From the NCBI RefSeq assembly GCF_000498495.1, contig NZ_AVCS01000009.1, positions 124,001 to 188,000 on the forward strand: a stretch of DNA of 64,000 nt, given 5' to 3'. Source of the stretch: Flavobacterium enshiense DK69. GTDB taxonomy: Bacteria > Bacteroidota > Bacteroidia > Flavobacteriales > Flavobacteriaceae. The position numbers and the translations under genes were made by a program. The notes beneath the pieces are model-generated. The model saw nothing but the letters and a program-made list of their open reading frames with translations, was not told the DNA's origin and did no database searches. Shown piece by piece: positions 62,266-64,000 of the stretch; the first letter of the stretch is position 1, and each line of letters begins with the position of its first letter.

Positions 62266-64000
62266 ATGGCAAAGAAAATTTTGAAGATAGCAGGGATTTC
62301 TCTGTTGGTTATTATTGTCGCTTTAGCAGCTACTCCTTTTTTGTTCAAAGACAAAATAAAAGAGCTGGTAACTAAATCCATAAACGAAAAAGTTGATGCT
62401 AAAATAGCTTTTGAAGATGTTGGGTTAAGTCTTTTTAAAAACTTTCCCAATGCCAGTGTAACTATTGATAAGCTGAGTATTATCAACAAAGCGCCTTTTG
62501 AAGGGGATACGTTGTTTTATGCCGGTGAAGTCAACCTGAAAATGTCGGTAAAAGAGTTGTTCAAAGGGGAAGGCGAAGCCATGAACATTGAAGGTTTCTC
62601 TTCAAAAGACGGATTGGTGAACATTATTTTTAATAAAGACGGTATCGGCAATTTCGACATCGCTTTAAAAGAAGAAAAGCCTGAAGACGAGTCTAAGAGC
62701 AAGCCGTTTGCCATGAGTATCCAAAAATATTCGATCGAGAATCTTCGTTTCCGTTATACGGATGAAAAATCGAAAATCAAAATGGTTATCGATAGCCTGA
62801 ACCATGAAGGAACAGGTGATTTAGCAGCGGATAATCTGGATTTAAAGACCAAGTCGACAGCTAAATTGTCATTGGATATGGATAAAATGAATTACATGAA
62901 TAATGTAGCCTTGTCCCTTGATGCAGTTTTGGGAATCGATATGAAAAATCAAAAGTATACGTTCCGAAACAATAAGGCGTTAATTAATCAATTGCCATTG
63001 GAGTTTGACGGGTTTATCCAGATGGTGGAAAAAGGACAGGTGTATGACTTGAAATTTAAAACACCGACTTCTGATTTTAAAAATTTCTTAGGACTGATTC
63101 CGGCGGCTTATGCGGGTAACATCAGTACGGTAAAAACTACCGGTGAATTCAGAGTGGATGGAACTGTAAAAGGTGAATTGACCGATACAACTATTCCAAA
63201 ATTCAATATTGCTATCGCTTCTGATAATGCTTCGTTCCAATATCCTGATTTACCAAAATCGGTTCAGGATATTAAAATAGATACTAAAATCATCAACGAA
63301 ACCGGTTTAATGAATGATACTTATGTGAATCTGGATAAATTGTCATTCCGTATCGATCAGGATATTTTCAGCGCAAAAGCCAACATTAGAAATGTAGCCG
63401 AAAATGCCTTGGTAAATGCTGAATTAAAAGGTGTTGTTAATCTGGCCAATGTGACGAAAGCTTATCCGGTTAAATTGGATAAACCGCTTTCCGGGATCCT
63501 GAAAGCCGACGTGGTTACGAAGTTTGATATGAAATCGGTAGAAACGAGTCAGTACCAGAATATTCAGAATTCAGGGAATATGACGCTTACCGGATTTAAT
63601 TACACGGGTCCGGAAATGGCGAAACCTGTTCAGATCTCACAAGCAGTTGTGGCGTTTAATCCGAATCAGATTCGTTTGAATCAGTTGGATTTAAAAACAG
63701 GTAAATCAGATGTACATCTAACGGGAACTTTGGATAATTTCTATGGATTTGTATTCAAAGATCAGATTTTGAAAGCGAATTTCAATATGAGTTCTAATCA
63801 GTTTTTGGTTTCAGATTTCATGGCGCCATCAGCTCCGTCGTCTAAAGAAGGAAAAGAAGGAGCAGTTAAAAAAGAAGCGGTTAAAATTCCGGCCTTCCTG
63901 GATTGCGCCGTTACTGCTAAAGCGAATACCGTTGTGTATGATAATCTGACGTTGAAAGATGTTTCCGGAAAAATGATTATCCGTGATGAAGCTGTTACGC
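62266..64000 (+). CDS. AsmA family envelope protein, N-terminal part (cut by window end)
   Basis: The frame is open from the ATG at 62266 to the window end, at least 578 codons. The product starts with a single membrane helix (about 6-23) and then AsmA-like beta-rich sequence: VDAKIAFEDVGLSLFKNFPN, then repeated strands such as IEGFSSKDGLVNIIFNKDGI and LDNFYGFVFKDQILKANFNM. AsmA-like proteins are bridge-like lipid-transfer proteins between the inner and outer membrane in other Gram-negatives. A Ser/Lys/Gly-rich linker lies near residue 525. The C-terminus is not visible. Confidence 0.88.
   Translation, partial: MAKKILKIAGISLLVIIVALAATPFLFKDKIKELVTKSINEKVDAKIAFEDVGLSLFKNFPNASVTIDKLSIINKAPFEGDTLFYAGEVNLKMSVKELFKGEGEAMNIEGFSSKDGLVNIIFNKDGIGNFDIALKEEKPEDESKSKPFAMSIQKYSIENLRFRYTDEKSKIKMVIDSLNHEGTGDLAADNLDLKTKSTAKLSLDMDKMNYMNNVALSLDAVLGIDMKNQKYTFRNNKALINQLPLEFDGFIQMVEKGQVYDLKFKTPTSDFKNFLGLIPAAYAGNISTVKTTGEFRVDGTVKGELTDTTIPKFNIAIASDNASFQYPDLPKSVQDIKIDTKIINETGLMNDTYVNLDKLSFRIDQDIFSAKANIRNVAENALVNAELKGVVNLANVTKAYPVKLDKPLSGILKADVVTKFDMKSVETSQYQNIQNSGNMTLTGFNYTGPEMAKPVQISQAVVAFNPNQIRLNQLDLKTGKSDVHLTGTLDNFYGFVFKDQILKANFNMSSNQFLVSDFMAPSAPSSKEGKEGAVKKEAVKIPAFLDCAVTAKANTVVYDNLTLKDVSGKMIIRDEAVT

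Overview
This is a 64 kb stretch of an A+T-rich chromosome of a member of the Bacteroidota, almost certainly Flavobacteriaceae and probably Flavobacterium or a close relative. The evidence is the gliding and type IX secretion genes (sprA, a RemB-like gene, a PorP/SprF-family gene, a PorG/DUF6089-like gene), the Bacteroidota promoter pattern (TTG, about 19-21 bp, TAnnTTTG) seen repeatedly upstream of genes, the fused malic enzyme/phosphotransacetylase, and the sprA-gcvH-vanZ-deoC-remB order, which I recall from Flavobacterium johnsoniae. The window starts inside ruvB and ends inside an AsmA-family gene.

Layout. 0-6.4 kb: ruvB 3' end, queG, a convergent DUF2062/phospholipase D pair, maeB and ruvA. 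6.4-17.5 kb: the giant outer-membrane translocon gene sprA, then gcvH, a VanZ-like gene, deoC and a RemB-like gene. 17.6-23.4 kb: an SRPBCC gene, then a cytochrome oxidase biogenesis cluster (cyoE, two subunit III genes, subunit IV, a cysteine-less SCO-like gene, SCO, DUF420 and a small CxxC protein). 23.4-24.3 kb: the only sizeable gene-poor stretch, a set of hairpins and a small ORF bounded by 10-bp inverted repeats. 24.4-31.2 kb: two membrane protein genes, a DUF4403 lipoprotein, and a TolC/adaptor efflux pair without its pump. 31.3-36.1 kb: tsaB, an MscS channel, a YyaL-like protein, dodecin and an Nfu-type protein with a doubled N-terminal domain. 36.3-46.3 kb: a PorP/SprF-family gene, a gamma-carbonic anhydrase, murI, then a leftward envelope operon (PorG-like, uppS, bamA, two Skp/OmpH genes), nadK and a CBS protein. 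46.3-55.3 kb: pdxJ, a hydrolase, a FadL/GDSL-lipoprotein pair, a small membrane protein, tig, clpP, clpX and a YegP-like gene. 55.5-64 kb: tRNA-Leu(UAA), tRNA-Gly(GCC), mutS, a DUF1573 protein, a SpoU methyltransferase, folK, sppA and the AsmA-family gene.

How the genes work together. The dominant theme is the cell envelope: BamA and its Skp-like chaperones assemble outer-membrane proteins, and several neighbours (SprA, PorG-like, PorP/SprF, RemB-like, FadL) are likely BAM clients or secretion parts. A second theme is aerobic respiration (heme o synthesis, copper delivery, oxidase subunits). The rest is housekeeping: recombination and repair (ruvA, ruvB, mutS), proteostasis (tig, clpP, clpX, sppA), cofactors (nadK, pdxJ, folK, gcvH, Nfu) and tRNA modification (queG, tsaB, SpoU).

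I see no prophage, insertion sequence, CRISPR array, restriction system or recognisable defence island. The least explained part is 23.4-24.2 kb. Everything else is mostly ordinary core genome with some noteworthy protein architectures and very compact terminator/promoter junctions.
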